64,000 nt of DNA from a virus: positions 1-64,000 of IMG/VR virus record IMGVR_UViG_3300032294_001887, one strand, 5' to 3'. Shown here in pieces: positions 52,101-62,100 of the stretch (within the stretch, counting starts at the first letter, position 1; each line of letters begins with the position of its first letter). The notes beneath the pieces were generated by a model. That model saw only the letters and a program-made list of their open reading frames with translations. It did no database searches and was not told the DNA's origin. Both the position numbers and the translations under genes were made by a program.

Positions 52101-54593
52101 AGTTTCCCCACATCAATACTTGACGGATTTAGTGAACAAGTTGTGTTGATTCTGCAAAGAGGGGTTGACCCATACTCACCAAAATTACCAAATAGTTATG
52201 GTATTGGAAGAATATTGGGTCACTCAAGTGAAAATGCGGTGGTGATATCGGGAATGACGAGAATGAATACACCAATTCAGCCATTACCTCCGACTTCAAC
52301 TATTTCAGTACAAAACCATAAAAATGTTAATGAAATATTCTCGGGGTCACATTTTTATACTCCGGGAATTCCGAACAGTATAATACCAAATGCGTCATCA
52401 ACTCCAGGTCTTGCTTTTTCATCCTATACTACGAGTAATGTAGGGTATTACGGAGCGTTAGATAGTCGATATACGACGACAACACCACCTCGATTAACTA
52501 TCAAATCAGTTTTAAATCAAGTGTTTTATGGAAATGGAATCAATCAAAGTACTTTTGGTGAACAGAAAGCTGGAACTTTTGGGTTTAAAGCAGGTACGAC
52601 AACTAGAAGTACTAATTATGGTGTCTATCCTATTTCTGTTGGAGGTCCCACAACCATGAAAGGGGTTGCGGTAACCCAACCATCACAAAATGTTTTTGGG
52701 GTTCAAACCACAACATTTACAAATAATATTACGTCTGTTAGTTATGGTGGAAATACTCTTTTAAACCCAAGTACTAGATATCGTTTGGATGAGGATTTAT
52801 CCGGTGCTGCATATATGTTTAGAGGACCTTTGGAAGTGTTCCTTGCGGAATATAGGGTTGCTAAAACTGATTTTTATGGTTATAAAGCAACTGAAGGTCA
52901 ACCTTTTAGTCTATATTTTAGTCCATTATTATTACCTGAATTTACAGGAGGTACCACAGGACCTAATGCCGGATTAACTATTAGTAACCCAACAACTCAA
53001 ATGGTAATGAGGACTGACCGATTACCATCTTCTGATGAATTTGATGTTCAGAGAAGAGCAACAGATTTTGCGTTTTTAAATGGTAGTGTTGGATTATTGC
53101 AACAAAATTTGTCATTTGCGGTTTATTCTACCGAGGTTGGTTTAAGTTTTGGTGCACCTAGCTTTTCAACAGGTGCGGAACAAGTTACGGCGGATATTCA
53201 AGGTCAAGTATTACAAGCAACCGTTTTTGAAACTATGAATGATTGTGAAAAAATGGTTGGACTTGATTATTATGAAGGTAATGGTTCCACATTTAGAGTA
53301 AAACCTGGAGCATTACAAAATGATAATGTTGAAAACGGGTGTTATGTGATGATGAATAGACCATTATTAGATTTAACAAAAGATTTAGATACATTTGGAG
53401 AGTGGGGATATAGATTTAGATTTTATTATGGATTATGTAGGGGGGTTTTATCTCAATCATTTGTTAATAATTGGGTAAATGGGTCATTATATATGTTCCC
53501 GATGCAAATTGACACTTATTTCGACACTAATAATCAACCATTAAGACCTAGATTTGCTGAAGAAATTGTTTATTTTGATGATAAAACAAATAATTTCTAT
53601 TATAGGAGTTCACCATATATAAATTCTATTAGTAACCCAAGATTTGTTGGTGCACCCACAAATAGCACTGCGGTAAATAAACGCAACTTATTGTTTCCAA
53701 CAACGATAATAAATTTAGGATATAAGGATGATTTTTACGGGGAAGTATTATTCGACCCAGCAGCTAAAGGGTATATTATGAAAAGTTTATCACCAACGAC
53801 ATATTCAGATACTTCAGATTTGGTTAATTTATTTGTTATTAGTAGAATTACGGATAGTGGATTTTTAACTAGAATTTTATCCGGTTTAAATAGTTCACTT
53901 AATATCTTATTCTCAAGAAAACAACTTAGAATTGATGGTGATTTAGCTCAAGCTATGTCAATTAATTCAGAGTATGGTGTTATACCATTCTCACCACAAT
54001 ATTATAGTCCTGAAAGTGGTTCTGTTGTGGTATTACCGGGTCCAACTATGGGAGTTTTCTTTTCATCTACCACAATTGATTTACAAAATAAAGATTTTTT
54101 AAGTCCGGGAATTATTAATTTTAGGTCACCATTTAATTCTAATGTAAACACATATGAATATGGGATAAAATCACAAGTTGTCCCATTTTATCAATGGGGA
54201 TTATTTACTGGTAACACTACAAATACAATATTTGGGAGTGAAAGAAATGATTGGGATACAAGTCAGAGTGCCTCGAATCTTAGTGAAGGTATTTTTAGTG
54301 AAAGATATCAATCCTTGAATAGAAGAAATCCTGATGTTCCGGGAAATCCAAGTTATTTTATGACTTCAAATGTGATAAGCTCTAGTGTTAGTGATATATA
54401 TAAACGAGGTTATATCTTTGCGGTTAATTCGAATGGGGGTTATGCATATAGTCTTAACCCAAGTCTCTCAAATTATGCTGGAGGTACAACACCTAAATTT
54501 TTAGTTGGAGCTCCTAATCATTTTTATTTTGGTATAATCCAAGGTGAAACTGCATTGGATAAATTTAAAACAAAATATTCGGTTGATGAATAA
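49113..54593 (+). CDS. Giant baseplate-periphery protein with internal multi-pass hydrophobic region
   Basis: The start is taken at ATG 49113 (1,826 aa); a TTG precedes it. Residues ~45-150 (CAEYGVVVGRVTANNGFGIP, 'YKFSVKTNESGDYMIMGVPQ') look like a carboxypeptidase-regulatory/CnaB-type beta-sandwich. Residues ~497-592 are strongly hydrophobic, enough for about four membrane spans (LIYFIFAIILQIIQILGIPL ... AILYSVSAIFLTI). They are followed by a Cys cluster, CQSCEC, at 612-617. The rest is Thr/Asn/Ser/Gly-rich beta sequence with segments such as 'AEYRVAKTDFYGYKATEGQP'. The position after gp6 is that of T4 gp7, a wedge scaffold, but no clear similarity is seen. A membrane-active domain used at DNA entry is an inference. 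Confidence 0.6.
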   Translation: MGQSYRIRTELGVNKSINVQLDQEFEFLEILSLKLQQEDIYTKSCAEYGVVVGRVTANNGFGIPNARVSIFIPIDSVDESNPIISSIYPYKSPSDKNEDGYRYNLLPYEKSYSTHAATGTLPSRLDVLTGGTAVEIYDKYYKFSVKTNESGDYMIMGVPQGERTIVMDVDLSDIGEFSLTPQDLIRMGLATESQVAGGRFRTSNDLNSLPQIINLVKNLEVSPLWGDPELCTIAINRVDFDLRDDANVDIQPTSVFMGSIYSTADTYRIRPNAKPADDMGNLCALVAGPGQILAIRQTIYQDNDGNPVLEQHQLEQSGNIIDGNGVWLTELPMNLDYFITNEFGEKVLSNDPTIGIPTKAKYRFKIKWQQSPGLTEQVRRPYYLVPNIKEYGWSSGGGGISDVNEQQSSYYFGLAWSGYTNGFTGTQKNNRLNEIINCEDTFYEFQFNKVYTIAGLIDEFKNGGRGNFIGIKEIDSPDCANTINKFPVNDGFKNFDLIYFIFAIILQIIQILGIPLLIVFHFLAFLWNNFATPILLFFIGLLVKAAVQQGILVIAAIAGSAAFGATLAMIAPHALLAILYSVSAIFLTINFRQIVSYTFGRLKLPMMTYPDCQSCECDPETTAPGGGDQESVPPSGFLTQLSNGGLYIDNLEVNFFDPSGTNEDNEDNAQLSAVTISQAISGKFSRKTPTIYKSTFTEPFTFPDPIPDSSGGKKLIAAGITLPPGERVNKYNTRKKYFDNVNKIKVTFNYPSNIGKSHDDNTLTVLASQALEPGTLLTFIDPLKTKDVNFLWTGTTSIGANKLTGINGIIKNNQFNADVIYAKTQTTSDMVSYIIPSGNSTCFLSITFDVVSTGTTTYFSCANEKVTVTATTTGSKTITNANGIDITTLGGTAEISGITYGQACQRYIYPSDLEYYQVLTAITINTNVDPGTGKTIYSLPGQGDPTKGFWNDLIADNKMFLLANWALDGYENYGYVKGTDAGNLIGRYTPPNTPSYSFPTSILDGFSEQVVLILQRGVDPYSPKLPNSYGIGRILGHSSENAVVISGMTRMNTPIQPLPPTSTISVQNHKNVNEIFSGSHFYTPGIPNSIIPNASSTPGLAFSSYTTSNVGYYGALDSRYTTTTPPRLTIKSVLNQVFYGNGINQSTFGEQKAGTFGFKAGTTTRSTNYGVYPISVGGPTTMKGVAVTQPSQNVFGVQTTTFTNNITSVSYGGNTLLNPSTRYRLDEDLSGAAYMFRGPLEVFLAEYRVAKTDFYGYKATEGQPFSLYFSPLLLPEFTGGTTGPNAGLTISNPTTQMVMRTDRLPSSDEFDVQRRATDFAFLNGSVGLLQQNLSFAVYSTEVGLSFGAPSFSTGAEQVTADIQGQVLQATVFETMNDCEKMVGLDYYEGNGSTFRVKPGALQNDNVENGCYVMMNRPLLDLTKDLDTFGEWGYRFRFYYGLCRGVLSQSFVNNWVNGSLYMFPMQIDTYFDTNNQPLRPRFAEEIVYFDDKTNNFYYRSSPYINSISNPRFVGAPTNSTAVNKRNLLFPTTIINLGYKDDFYGEVLFDPAAKGYIMKSLSPTTYSDTSDLVNLFVISRITDSGFLTRILSGLNSSLNILFSRKQLRIDGDLAQAMSINSEYGVIPFSPQYYSPESGSVVVLPGPTMGVFFSSTTIDLQNKDFLSPGIINFRSPFNSNVNTYEYGIKSQVVPFYQWGLFTGNTTNTIFGSERNDWDTSQSASNLSEGIFSERYQSLNRRNPDVPGNPSYFMTSNVISSSVSDIYKRGYIFAVNSNGGYAYSLNPSLSNYAGGTTPKFLVGAPNHFYFGIIQGETALDKFKTKYSVDE

Positions 54594-56277
54594 GTACACA
54601 ATTATTCCAAGTAGTTTACAATTTAAGTCGGCACCATTTGTTGACCAAGAAATTTCATTGTCTTTGGAACAACAAAGTCAACAGATTACTGAATATGATA
54701 GAAGTCAGAGTATTAGTTTGGCTCAAATATTTGACAATGAAAGACAGACCTGTTCAATATTTAGACCTACATTTAAATTAAATTATTTGTACGCCAACAC
54801 TTATACAGGAACTACTGAATATATTCCATTTAGAAATACCTTATATTATGTTCAACCCGAACAATCTTCTTTTAATAATGTTTGGTTTGGGTACCCACAA
54901 TATTATGAGTTTGATTTTTATAGACCTGATGTTAGTGACCAACATATTAGATATCAAGCAAAAAGTGCTTATACTTACAATTGGACTTATTATGTTAGTT
55001 ATGCTCACCAAAACAATTATAATAAGAAATTATTTTATGAATTAAATAACACTAGTTTAACATGGACTGCTTCCGAAGGAATCCCATTCTCAATTTTTAA
55101 CACAACCCAAAATGGAAATAGTGTTATTGGATTCCAATGTATTGCACCACACGGATTAAATGTTGGAGAATATGTTGAGTTGTCATTTGATTATGACAAA
55201 ATAAAATTATTCCAAGTTTATTCATTAGGAAATGGTTTATTGGATAGTGATGAATATATTTTTAATATTTATAATGTTGGTTACCGCGGAGGAACATTCT
55301 CAAATCAAAAAACAGGTACATTCAAGAGAGTTATAAATCCTGAAAATATTTTGGAAACAAAATCAAAATATTATGTGAGAGAACATAAGATTTTAACAAA
55401 TCTTGAGGATTGTGTTATGACAAAAAATGCGTTTGAAAAAAATGTATTTAATGAGGAAAGACAACTTGAATTAAGTTCAATTACACCAAATAAAATTACT
55501 AGAATTTCTCAAAAAACAAGTAGTAATTCATATAACATCACAATTAAACGTGACTTAGACCTTGCAAATGTATTGGATAATCAGAAAAGACCTGTTAGTG
55601 AGTTATTTTTAACCATAATAAATAAAGGTTATACGGGATATTTTAATTACCCGACAAATGGTAACATTGCGTTAAAACAAGGTTGGAAATTTAATTTAAC
55701 TAATTCACCAAATTCTTGGTGGGACAACACTAATCCGGAATCAAATACTAAGATTCCAACATCAAGTTATTCATTAAGTAATAAAACATTTTATTATAAT
55801 CAAAATTTAATTTCGGGAGATACCATAGATGGAGATTTTTGTGAGTGGAACGACTATGAACAATTGGAAAGGGTTATTTCTCCGTATTATCAAAAAATTA
55901 AATATAACCAGAGTGTATTTCAATCGTCTGACATTCCGGGTGATACTAATTCACCAGGGTTCTATTACCAACCACATACACCAATGACTATTAGAGTGTT
56001 TTCGGATTATATTGAAACAGGTGATTTAGAATTTATTGAAGGAATACCAAACTATGCCTATTTCTCCAATTCAGACCAACAATTTAGATGGAGAGATTTG
56101 TACACTTATGGGTTTAATGATAATTTAGGTAGAGGTGTTGATTATCCTTTTTTAAATTTTGCTCAATACCCATTTAAGGATGTTCAATTTAGATTGATAC
56201 CTGAAGGAATAAACTATAACTCCGTAATAACTGGAGTTGATTTCCCAATAAAACCTTTGATAGATGGATGTGAATAA
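54586..56277 (+). CDS. Tail-periphery structural protein, unknown
   Basis: The start is taken at ATG 54586 (MNKYTIIPSSLQFKSAPFVD), giving 563 aa and an 8-bp overlap with the previous gene. A longer frame from 54544 lies wholly inside that gene. The protein is Asn/Tyr/Phe-rich and beta-type throughout, for example 'VIGFQCIAPHGLNVGEYVEL', a hydrophobic-G-L-x-x-G-D/E element common in baseplate and fibre-adaptor proteins. No catalytic motif or family was recognised. Its place in the operon suggests a wedge or fibre-attachment role (the T4 gp8-gp10 region by order). Confidence 0.65.
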   Translation: MNKYTIIPSSLQFKSAPFVDQEISLSLEQQSQQITEYDRSQSISLAQIFDNERQTCSIFRPTFKLNYLYANTYTGTTEYIPFRNTLYYVQPEQSSFNNVWFGYPQYYEFDFYRPDVSDQHIRYQAKSAYTYNWTYYVSYAHQNNYNKKLFYELNNTSLTWTASEGIPFSIFNTTQNGNSVIGFQCIAPHGLNVGEYVELSFDYDKIKLFQVYSLGNGLLDSDEYIFNIYNVGYRGGTFSNQKTGTFKRVINPENILETKSKYYVREHKILTNLEDCVMTKNAFEKNVFNEERQLELSSITPNKITRISQKTSSNSYNITIKRDLDLANVLDNQKRPVSELFLTIINKGYTGYFNYPTNGNIALKQGWKFNLTNSPNSWWDNTNPESNTKIPTSSYSLSNKTFYYNQNLISGDTIDGDFCEWNDYEQLERVISPYYQKIKYNQSVFQSSDIPGDTNSPGFYYQPHTPMTIRVFSDYIETGDLEFIEGIPNYAYFSNSDQQFRWRDLYTYGFNDNLGRGVDYPFLNFAQYPFKDVQFRLIPEGINYNSVITGVDFPIKPLIDGCE

Positions 56278-57106
56278 AATACAAATAAGGAAAGACGGAT
56301 TTACAAATAAAGAATTGGTTATACCTATTCAATTAACTTGGGATTATCTTGGGTTAGACCAAAGTATTGATGAATATGAAGCTGAAATCATTAAACAAGT
56401 TACTGGCGATTATGGTGATTTTGAAGTTGATAGATTCGCTCATGCTCCAATAACCATTCAAGACCCGTTAAGTAATACACCTTTTGAGTTTACTGACATT
56501 CAGTATGAATTTAATTTTTGGTCAGGAGGGTCTTTAAATACTCCATTAAGTTGGAGCGGTACATACCTTTACGAAGGATTCACCACTCAAGAAATATATT
56601 ATTACACAAATAATTTCTCAAATTCTTTTTTCAAGTTAGATTTATACGATAGTGTTGATGAAAAACAACAAACGAACTATATTACAATAATAATACCAAC
56701 ACAACAAGGGTTAACTCAGGATGCTTTGCTGGATAGGACTCCCGTTAAAATTAAAAGACCTTATTTTGTTTTGGATTATGTCGGAGATAAAGAAGGGTTT
56801 TTTATCTATTGGTTAAAGAAAAGAAATTTCTTGGACATATCAACATTCTATATGACCGCAAAATTTTATGATGCTAGACTAGGGTTTTTCACAAAAATGA
56901 TGAACATGCCTCAATCATCAATATCGGGAGATAAATACGTTTTTGATTATAAAAATTATTTCTATTATAGAGTTGACTTAGATTATGAAAAACAAAACTA
57001 TCAAGTTTTTAATATAAACAAATATCAGAATATATATAGTAACTTAAATAACAGGGCGGGTGCGACTATACCCATAAAATGGTATGAATATGTTAATCCT
57101 CAATAA
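56264..57106 (+). CDS. Tail-periphery structural protein, unknown
   Basis: The 280-aa protein overlaps its upstream neighbour by 14 bp and shares a base with the next start (TAATG). It is Tyr/Phe/Asp-rich: 'VIPIQLTWDYLGLDQSIDEY', 'FEFTDIQYEFNFWSGGSLNT' and 'FFIYWLKKRNFLDISTFYMT'. The layout suggests two beta domains joined near residue 165. No family was recognised. Tight coupling on both sides indicates fixed stoichiometry within one baseplate or fibre subassembly. Confidence 0.65.
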   Translation: MDVNKIQIRKDGFTNKELVIPIQLTWDYLGLDQSIDEYEAEIIKQVTGDYGDFEVDRFAHAPITIQDPLSNTPFEFTDIQYEFNFWSGGSLNTPLSWSGTYLYEGFTTQEIYYYTNNFSNSFFKLDLYDSVDEKQQTNYITIIIPTQQGLTQDALLDRTPVKIKRPYFVLDYVGDKEGFFIYWLKKRNFLDISTFYMTAKFYDARLGFFTKMMNMPQSSISGDKYVFDYKNYFYYRVDLDYEKQNYQVFNINKYQNIYSNLNNRAGATIPIKWYEYVNPQ

Positions 57107-58215
57107 TGGAAGATTTTTATAAAATAATAGTTTCACCTGAGACAATAAAAGGTGATTTATTTTTAGTAAATTTACAAGGAAACAATGTAAGTGGTAGTTC
57201 TACCGGACAAACTGTCGGTGTTTACTCTGCAATGACCCAAGTTCTTAGTTCCGGGCCAAACGGGTCTTCATTATTAACGGGGTTAACGGTTCCAATACTA
57301 ATTAGACAAACCGCAATAGATGTAGGATATTATAGTCCGTTTGACGGAGCGGTATTACAAAAAGATGTTGTTACGAATTTTATATTCTCATCAACAACTT
57401 CAAATCCTTATAGATATAATATCTATAATACTTCAAGTGAATTTCAAAAATTTTTGGACTTATCTTCATATCAGGTAGATTGGGGTGATGGCTCACCAAA
57501 ACAACGCATAACGACATATACACCAAATTCCCTAAATCATACATATCCTACGGCAAATAAAACATATACAATTACATTAGAACAGACAAATCCTTGGGGG
57601 ATTACAAGAGTAAGTAAAACGATTACAACACCTTATACTAATGTTGTCCCAACCAATCCAAACGGTGAAGCATTTTTCACACCTGCTGGCGGTAACTGGG
57701 TTCAGACCCCTGTTAGTTACGATTATATATTTTCGGGTGACTCGGTTAATGAAGTTCAACCTCAAACATCAATTAATTATGTGACCATACCATATACGGT
57801 TTCCGGAATAACAAAATCAAGTATTACTGATTTGGCGTTATATGGGTCGGTGAAATATCAGGTTAATACACCTGTAATTAAGAACGGACAAATTTGGGGT
57901 GTAATTACAGATATAGACGATATTTTTACCGCCTATACTATTAACTCCGTTAATTACGTTGATTATATTGATGGGACAACAATATTTTTTGAACAATCTT
58001 CAGGTTTTACCGATAGTAACTTAACTGCAGTTCCTATTACTAAAGATGAGGTTTTGTTAAAAGTTGTTGCTCAGGCACAAATACAATCCGATATTTTTAT
58101 TGAACGCGGAAAGAATTCTGCATATGAAAGAATTCAAAGATTAGGAGAAGTTGATAATTTAGGTGATATGATAAACTATGGGTATGGATTTTTTAATGTT
58201 GAAAAAAAGAACTAA
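57106..58215 (+). CDS. PKD-domain structural protein
   Basis: The 369-aa protein has a PKD (polycystic kidney disease-type Ig-like) domain at roughly residues 115-185. 'YQVDWGDGSPKQRITTYTP' contains the WGDG turn, and 'SLNHTYPTANKTYTITLEQ' supplies the HtY...YtItL strand. Such domains mediate carbohydrate or protein contacts on surfaces and are frequent in phage fibre components. The rest is Thr/Ser/Val-rich beta sequence. The start codon overlaps the preceding stop by one base. A role at the baseplate rim is inferred from context. Confidence 0.7.
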   Translation: MEDFYKIIVSPETIKGDLFLVNLQGNNVSGSSTGQTVGVYSAMTQVLSSGPNGSSLLTGLTVPILIRQTAIDVGYYSPFDGAVLQKDVVTNFIFSSTTSNPYRYNIYNTSSEFQKFLDLSSYQVDWGDGSPKQRITTYTPNSLNHTYPTANKTYTITLEQTNPWGITRVSKTITTPYTNVVPTNPNGEAFFTPAGGNWVQTPVSYDYIFSGDSVNEVQPQTSINYVTIPYTVSGITKSSITDLALYGSVKYQVNTPVIKNGQIWGVITDIDDIFTAYTINSVNYVDYIDGTTIFFEQSSGFTDSNLTAVPITKDEVLLKVVAQAQIQSDIFIERGKNSAYERIQRLGEVDNLGDMINYGYGFFNVEKKN

Positions 58216-58217
58216 AC

Positions 58218-58225
58218 TATTTATA
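58218..58225 (+). promoter_or_regulatory. TATTTATA motif upstream of the 302-aa gene
   Basis: It lies 14 bases before ATG 58240. It overlaps TATAAATA, so both orientations of the motif are present here. Confidence 0.5.
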
Positions 58226-58239
58226 AATAAAAAGACAAA

Positions 58240-59148
58240 ATGGCAATTGGAAGCTACGGCACGATAAGACCTTCAGACGTAAGTCCTGAAGATGTTCAAA
58301 TCATAATGAACTATACACCATCAAGGGATGTTACGGATAATTTCATCCTAACAGAACTTGATGCTCAAACATTACTAAAACCATATTTTAATAATACAGA
58401 AACAGGTGGGAATGCGAATGTTGAAATTTTGGGGGGGTTATATAATTTAACATTACCTGCCGAACAATTTAACGCTCTTGGAATTTATACTTTATATCTA
58501 AGACCTGCTCAAATTAGAACCGTAATAACAGATTGTGGTGTGTTAAGTGCATTACCAAATGTTAAAGGTATTGTAATTGACATTACAAATGTACCGGTTC
58601 AATATCAGAATAAATTTGTTCCACAAGGTTTGGTTGGATTTAGAATTGAATATTTGAATCCAGATGGCTCAAAAATACCAAATTTCTTTAGAGTTGTGAC
58701 TTCATCTTTCTTTTGTGAGCCGGTTGTATCTAATGAAGTAAATACAACTCAAAAGTCAATAAGATATAGATATGTTGATGGTAGTTCAAATTTAATTTTT
58801 TTAACACTATCACCATCATCTTCTCCGACAAATAAACCAAATGCAACACCTTTTATTGGACAACCTGACCAAAATATTATAATCACAAATACATTTTTCA
58901 ATCCGGTTACATTAGAGGTTGAAATGGTTGAATATGACATATCATCTCTTGCAATTGCTCTTTATGGTAATCAGACTAAATCTATTGATGATGGTATCTA
59001 CACAATTTACGATTCTGAAAATAATATTTACAGACAATACAATCTATACGAAATTAGAGACCAATTTAACGCTCTTCTTTATGAGGTTAGACAAAGTAGA
59101 GGAAATAATATTGATTTTAGTAAAAACTTCACAACAATAACGAGTTAA
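58240..59148 (+). CDS. Conserved-looking tail protein, unknown function
   Basis: The 302-aa protein begins 'SYGTIRPSDVSPEDVQIIMN' and contains 'NVEILGGLYNLTLPAEQFNA', 'GIYTLYLRPAQIRTVITDCG' and 'QGLVGFRIEYLNPDGSKIPN'. It ends in a helix, 'LYEIRDQFNALLYEVRQSRG'. The ordered, low-insert sequence contrasts with the loose neighbours and suggests a compact, conserved virion part. No named family can be given. It has its own promoter-like motif and is coupled by a 1-bp overlap to the tail protein I-like gene, so the two products may interact. Confidence 0.65.
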   Translation: MAIGSYGTIRPSDVSPEDVQIIMNYTPSRDVTDNFILTELDAQTLLKPYFNNTETGGNANVEILGGLYNLTLPAEQFNALGIYTLYLRPAQIRTVITDCGVLSALPNVKGIVIDITNVPVQYQNKFVPQGLVGFRIEYLNPDGSKIPNFFRVVTSSFFCEPVVSNEVNTTQKSIRYRYVDGSSNLIFLTLSPSSSPTNKPNATPFIGQPDQNIIITNTFFNPVTLEVEMVEYDISSLAIALYGNQTKSIDDGIYTIYDSENNIYRQYNLYEIRDQFNALLYEVRQSRGNNIDFSKNFTTITS

Positions 59149-62100
59149 TGGCGGTAGAGATAAAAAATACTAAATACTTTTATCCGCCGCGTCCTGGTAA
59201 TGGCGCGGGGACTTTTTCTGACAACATTGTAGGATTACAAACCGTTGAAGGAGGAGGACTTACGCAAGGTAATTTTGAGTTTACTACGGGTGTAACGGAA
59301 AAGGTGAACAGAACCTTCAATGTCGGAGCTTTCTCCGAACCAATATCGTTAGACATGTTGGGTGTAGACAGTTTGGAACAAAGTAGACTAATACTTGCAA
59401 CACAATTTAGAGTTTATCCTAATTACGATATTTCCCAAGTTCTTAATTTTTCAATGTATGGTTCACTATCTAAAAGATTTAGTGTGTCGATAACAAAAAT
59501 TATTAATTACTTTCCGGCATCATTAGATGTAATGTTCACTAATGATGACTATGTTACAGGTAATACCGCTTATGATATTGTGTATGATAGGGAAGCTGAT
59601 GAAACTTATTTTAAAGTAAATGTGGATAGAATTAGTAACCCTTTTGATATTGATTATTCTATAAACGCTACAACTAATTTAAACATCAGAGAGATTAGTG
59701 TATCACCATATAGAAATCTATATAATACTTACTTGGATTATTGTGTTAGTATTAATGATAATATTTTTAATATATTGGCGTTTGTTCCATCAGAAACATT
59801 ATCATTAGGATACATTCAACTTTACGCTTCAGGGGCACCATTCGGAACCACCGCAACAACAATTAATGATGAGTTCCAAGTTAGACCCAACGACTATATC
59901 GTTGATAAAACTTTCCAAGAATCTTTTGACGAAGTTGAAAAATTCTTGGTTAATAGATTAGTAAGACCTGAATATACTGCAGTATTCCAAGTCCCACAAC
60001 AAAATGAATATGGTCAAACATATACTGAATACAAACAAGTTACTTGGCCGAAAAAAGGACCTTGGAATTTAGATATTAGTTCATTTCTATTCGACAACTA
60101 TCTTGAAGAAATTCAGGCAATTGCGATTAATTTAGATTCTTTCAAAACAAACTTAATCTCAAGATTTTTAGTTACAGATTCTTTAAAAGAATTTGATACT
60201 TTAGGTCAAAAAGTTGAAAAAATATTTCAAATCTATGGTAGAAGTTTTGACCAAGTAAAACAATTCATTGACGGATTAGCTTATATGAATTCGGTTAACT
60301 ATAACCCTTCAAATGACATCCCTTCAGAATTGTTGGTGAATTTGTCAAGAACATTAGGGTGGTCATCAAACTTTTCTCCAATAACAAATGAGGATTTTTT
60401 AAGTTCAGTTTTTGGTAATACCTCAACTCCAACATATCCTGGATATGCAAGAGCCCTGACTCCAACAGAGTTAAATTATGCTTATTATCGTAATTTAATT
60501 CTCAATGCTTCCTATCTTTTTAAATCAAAAGGAACAAGAAGGTCAATTGAGTTTTTATTAAGATTAATCGGAGCACCTGATTCATTAATCGAATACAATG
60601 AGCACATCTATTTGGCTGACCAAAAAATTAATCTTGAACAATTCGATACTCAATGGGCGGCTATATCAGGTGGAACTTATGTTAATAATGTTCCTAGTTA
60701 TTTACCAAATGACACATACAAGATTCAAGGAAATTTATATACCGCATTTACATCAAGTGCGATATACCAAGATGTTAATGTAAATTTAACTGATTACCCT
60801 ATTGATACTGAAGGGTATCCAAAAGCACCTCAAAATACGGAAACATTCTTTTTTCAAATTGGTGCAGGTTGGTATGAAGTAACACCACAACATAGAAGTC
60901 CTGATGCTGTCCAAATAACCGGAAATGTATACACAGGGCAAAATTTTAATGTCCAAACTCAACTAACACCGTTCACTTATGGTCAGACTTATCTTAACCG
61001 ATACCGAAACTTTCCATATATGAGTGAAGGTTTCAAATTACAAAAAGTTGTTGATAATAATAAATCTTGGTTATCTAGCGACGATAAAATAAGAATATCG
61101 ACTCAAGGGGATTATAACGCTTATTATTTTGTGGATAATGAAAAATTAGTGTTGAATGTTAAAAATGTTGATATTTTCTTAAATCCCGCGCAAGGTCTCG
61201 TATATGATGTTTGGGACCAATCAAGACAATATGATTATCCAATACCTGAATCGGGATTAACGGTGGGATATCCGGTACCTGGAGGAGTCGATTGGACATA
61301 CATTAATCCTGAACCAAAGAAAAAAACATTCTTTGAATTTTCTCAAACATTTTGGGAGAATATGATTAACACAAGAAATAGACAATATATTTCAGATGGA
61401 AAAACCGGAGGATACCCAACACTCCAATCAATCTTTTGGAAATATATCGAATCGGAACAAACAGTTGGATTACCAAATAACCAATATACTTATCAAAAGT
61501 TAATTGATTATGTAAATGGAATTGGACCATATTGGACAAAGTTGGTGGAACAAATGGTTCCTGCAACTACAATATGGAATGGGGGAGTTAGATTGGAAAA
61601 TTCTATTTTCCACAAACAAAAGTTGGCGTATAGACGACAACGAGGTTGTGAATTTATTTTAGTTCCTGTCAATCCATGTTATATAAATTCAGGTATTTTT
61701 GATTACACTTGTAATTCAGAAGAGGCTACCTTTAACATTTATCCATGGTTTAATCAGGATATAAAAGTTTCAAACTTCAGTAGTATCTTAGGTTATACAC
61801 TTAATAATATGTTATCACAACAAGGTTTAACCCTAAATGATTGTAACCAAAATTCAGTATTAACTGAATGGTATGTAGATTTAGTTATTGATGGGCAACA
61901 AATAATAAAAGAACTTTTTTATACTGGATACGGTATATTAGATGTCCCAACTCCAAATCAATGGAGATTTGCATTGCTTAATTATTTACCACAATTAATA
62001 AATTATGGATATTCTTATTCGTTTAATAGTGACAATTTAGTAAGTGGTAATATATTAACAATAACGAATTTAAATTGTTTGAATAATACAACAATTAGTT

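Noticed and set aside
58218-58229. T4-type late promoter TATAAATA on the plus strand
   Set aside because: It arises from overlap of TATTTATA with the following AAATA; elsewhere the coding strand carries TATTTATA without TATAAATA, so the T4 orientation is not the consistent signal.
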